From positions 1-33,982 of the forward strand of contig NZ_JAUYQL010000044.1 in assembly GCF_030697305.1 (NCBI RefSeq): 33,982 nucleotides of DNA, given 5' to 3'. How positions within the stretch are numbered: the first letter of the stretch is position 1; each line of letters opens with the position of its first letter. The DNA comes from Phenylobacterium sp. (GTDB lineage: Bacteria > Pseudomonadota > Alphaproteobacteria > Caulobacterales > Caulobacteraceae). The position numbers and the translations under genes were made by a program. Shown here piece after piece: positions 33,741 to 33,982 of the stretch. The notes beneath the pieces were generated by a model, which did not search any database, was not told the origin of the DNA, and saw nothing but the letters and a program-made list of their open reading frames with translations.

Positions 33741-33982
33741 TCAGCTCCGCTGAGGCTCAGGGACCGGCTCCTCGATCTGGTCTTCCCACTTGGCCACCAC
33801 GGCGGCGGCGACCGAGTTGCCGACCACGTTGGTCGCCGAACGCCCCATGTCCAGCAGATGGTCCACCGCCAGGATCAACAGCAGGCCAGCCTCGGGCAGG
33901 TTGAAGTAGCTCAGGGTCGCGGCGATCACCACCAGGGATGCGCGGGGTACGCCGGCCATGCCCTTCGACGTGATCATCAGCA
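33741..33982 (-). CDS. dctA: Dicarboxylate/amino acid:cation symporter, C-terminal part (partial)
   Basis: The C-terminal about 80 residues of a sodium:dicarboxylate symporter (SDF/DAACS family); the gene continues past the window end. The segment [20 protein letters not shown] followed by [20 protein letters not shown] and [19 protein letters not shown] matches the substrate-binding HP2/TM8 end of DctA and GltP, with the conserved Asp and Asn. It imports C4-dicarboxylates or acidic amino acids. Whether it is DctA (succinate, malate) or a glutamate carrier cannot be settled from this part; the wording is closest to DctA. Confidence 0.85.
   Translation of the reverse strand, partial: LMITSKGMAGVPRASLVVIAATLSYFNLPEAGLLLILAVDHLLDMGRSATNVVGNSVAAAVVAKWEDQIEEPVPEPQRS

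Noticed and set aside
1..33982. Search for tRNAs, CRISPR arrays, insertion sequences, attachment sites and phage genes
   Set aside because: No direct repeats with regular spacing, no transposase or integrase frames and no cloverleaf-like sequence were seen by eye; a tRNA or covariance scan was not possible here.

Overview
The window is about 34 kb of GC-rich, tightly packed chromosome, most likely from an alphaproteobacterium of the order Caulobacterales (Phenylobacterium/Caulobacter-like). This rests on inference from the genes: an alphaproteobacterial-type HisRS with HisZ and HisG, a SapC protein, an Oar-like TonB-dependent receptor, an OmpA with a proline-rich linker, and several GANTC (CcrM-type) sites in promoter-like DNA. 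I see no insertion sequence, phage gene, CRISPR array, tRNA or rRNA. The window opens inside a CoA-transferase gene and closes inside a dicarboxylate symporter gene.

Layout. 1-2.4 kb: the end of scoB, an exported MsrA and a GT39-type membrane glycosyltransferase. 2.6-5.9 kb: a large TonB-dependent receptor. 6-7.8 kb: aguA-aguB, which convert agmatine to putrescine. 7.9-10.1 kb: two hot-dog-fold proteins on the minus strand flanking a SapC gene. 10.3-12.8 kb: a DsbD-type disulfide reductase and a small exported protein of unknown function. 12.9-14.6 kb: pgi. 14.6-18.4 kb: a hisS-hisZ-hisG operon whose three genes overlap by 4 bp at each junction. 18.4-18.7 kb: a strong intrinsic terminator that closes what looks like a structured small RNA. 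18.7-22.8 kb: an exported M13 metallopeptidase and, divergently, a Kef-type K+/H+ antiporter. 23.3-24.5 kb: an OmpA-family protein with a near-perfect terminator. 24.6-27.7 kb: putA without its DNA-binding domain. 27.8-31.9 kb: class I ribonucleotide reductase nrdA and nrdB, separated by an LpxR-like gene. 31.9-34 kb, minus strand: aqpZ, htpX and dctA (partial).

The most interesting element is upstream of hisS. An unannotated 24-codon reading frame (14606-14680) has five histidine codons within six codons. It is followed by a UUCG-capped hairpin and two further mutually exclusive pairings, arranged like the four segments of a classical ribosome-mediated attenuator. It would couple histidine supply to the histidyl-tRNA synthetase and to the first enzyme of histidine synthesis together.

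A second regulatory theme is ribonucleotide reductase. Tandem NrdR-box-like pairs, both spaced exactly 31 bp, precede nrdA and nrdB, which would tie together two genes that are about 1 kb apart. The nrdA upstream region also carries a CtrA-like box and a GANTC site, suggesting cell-cycle input.
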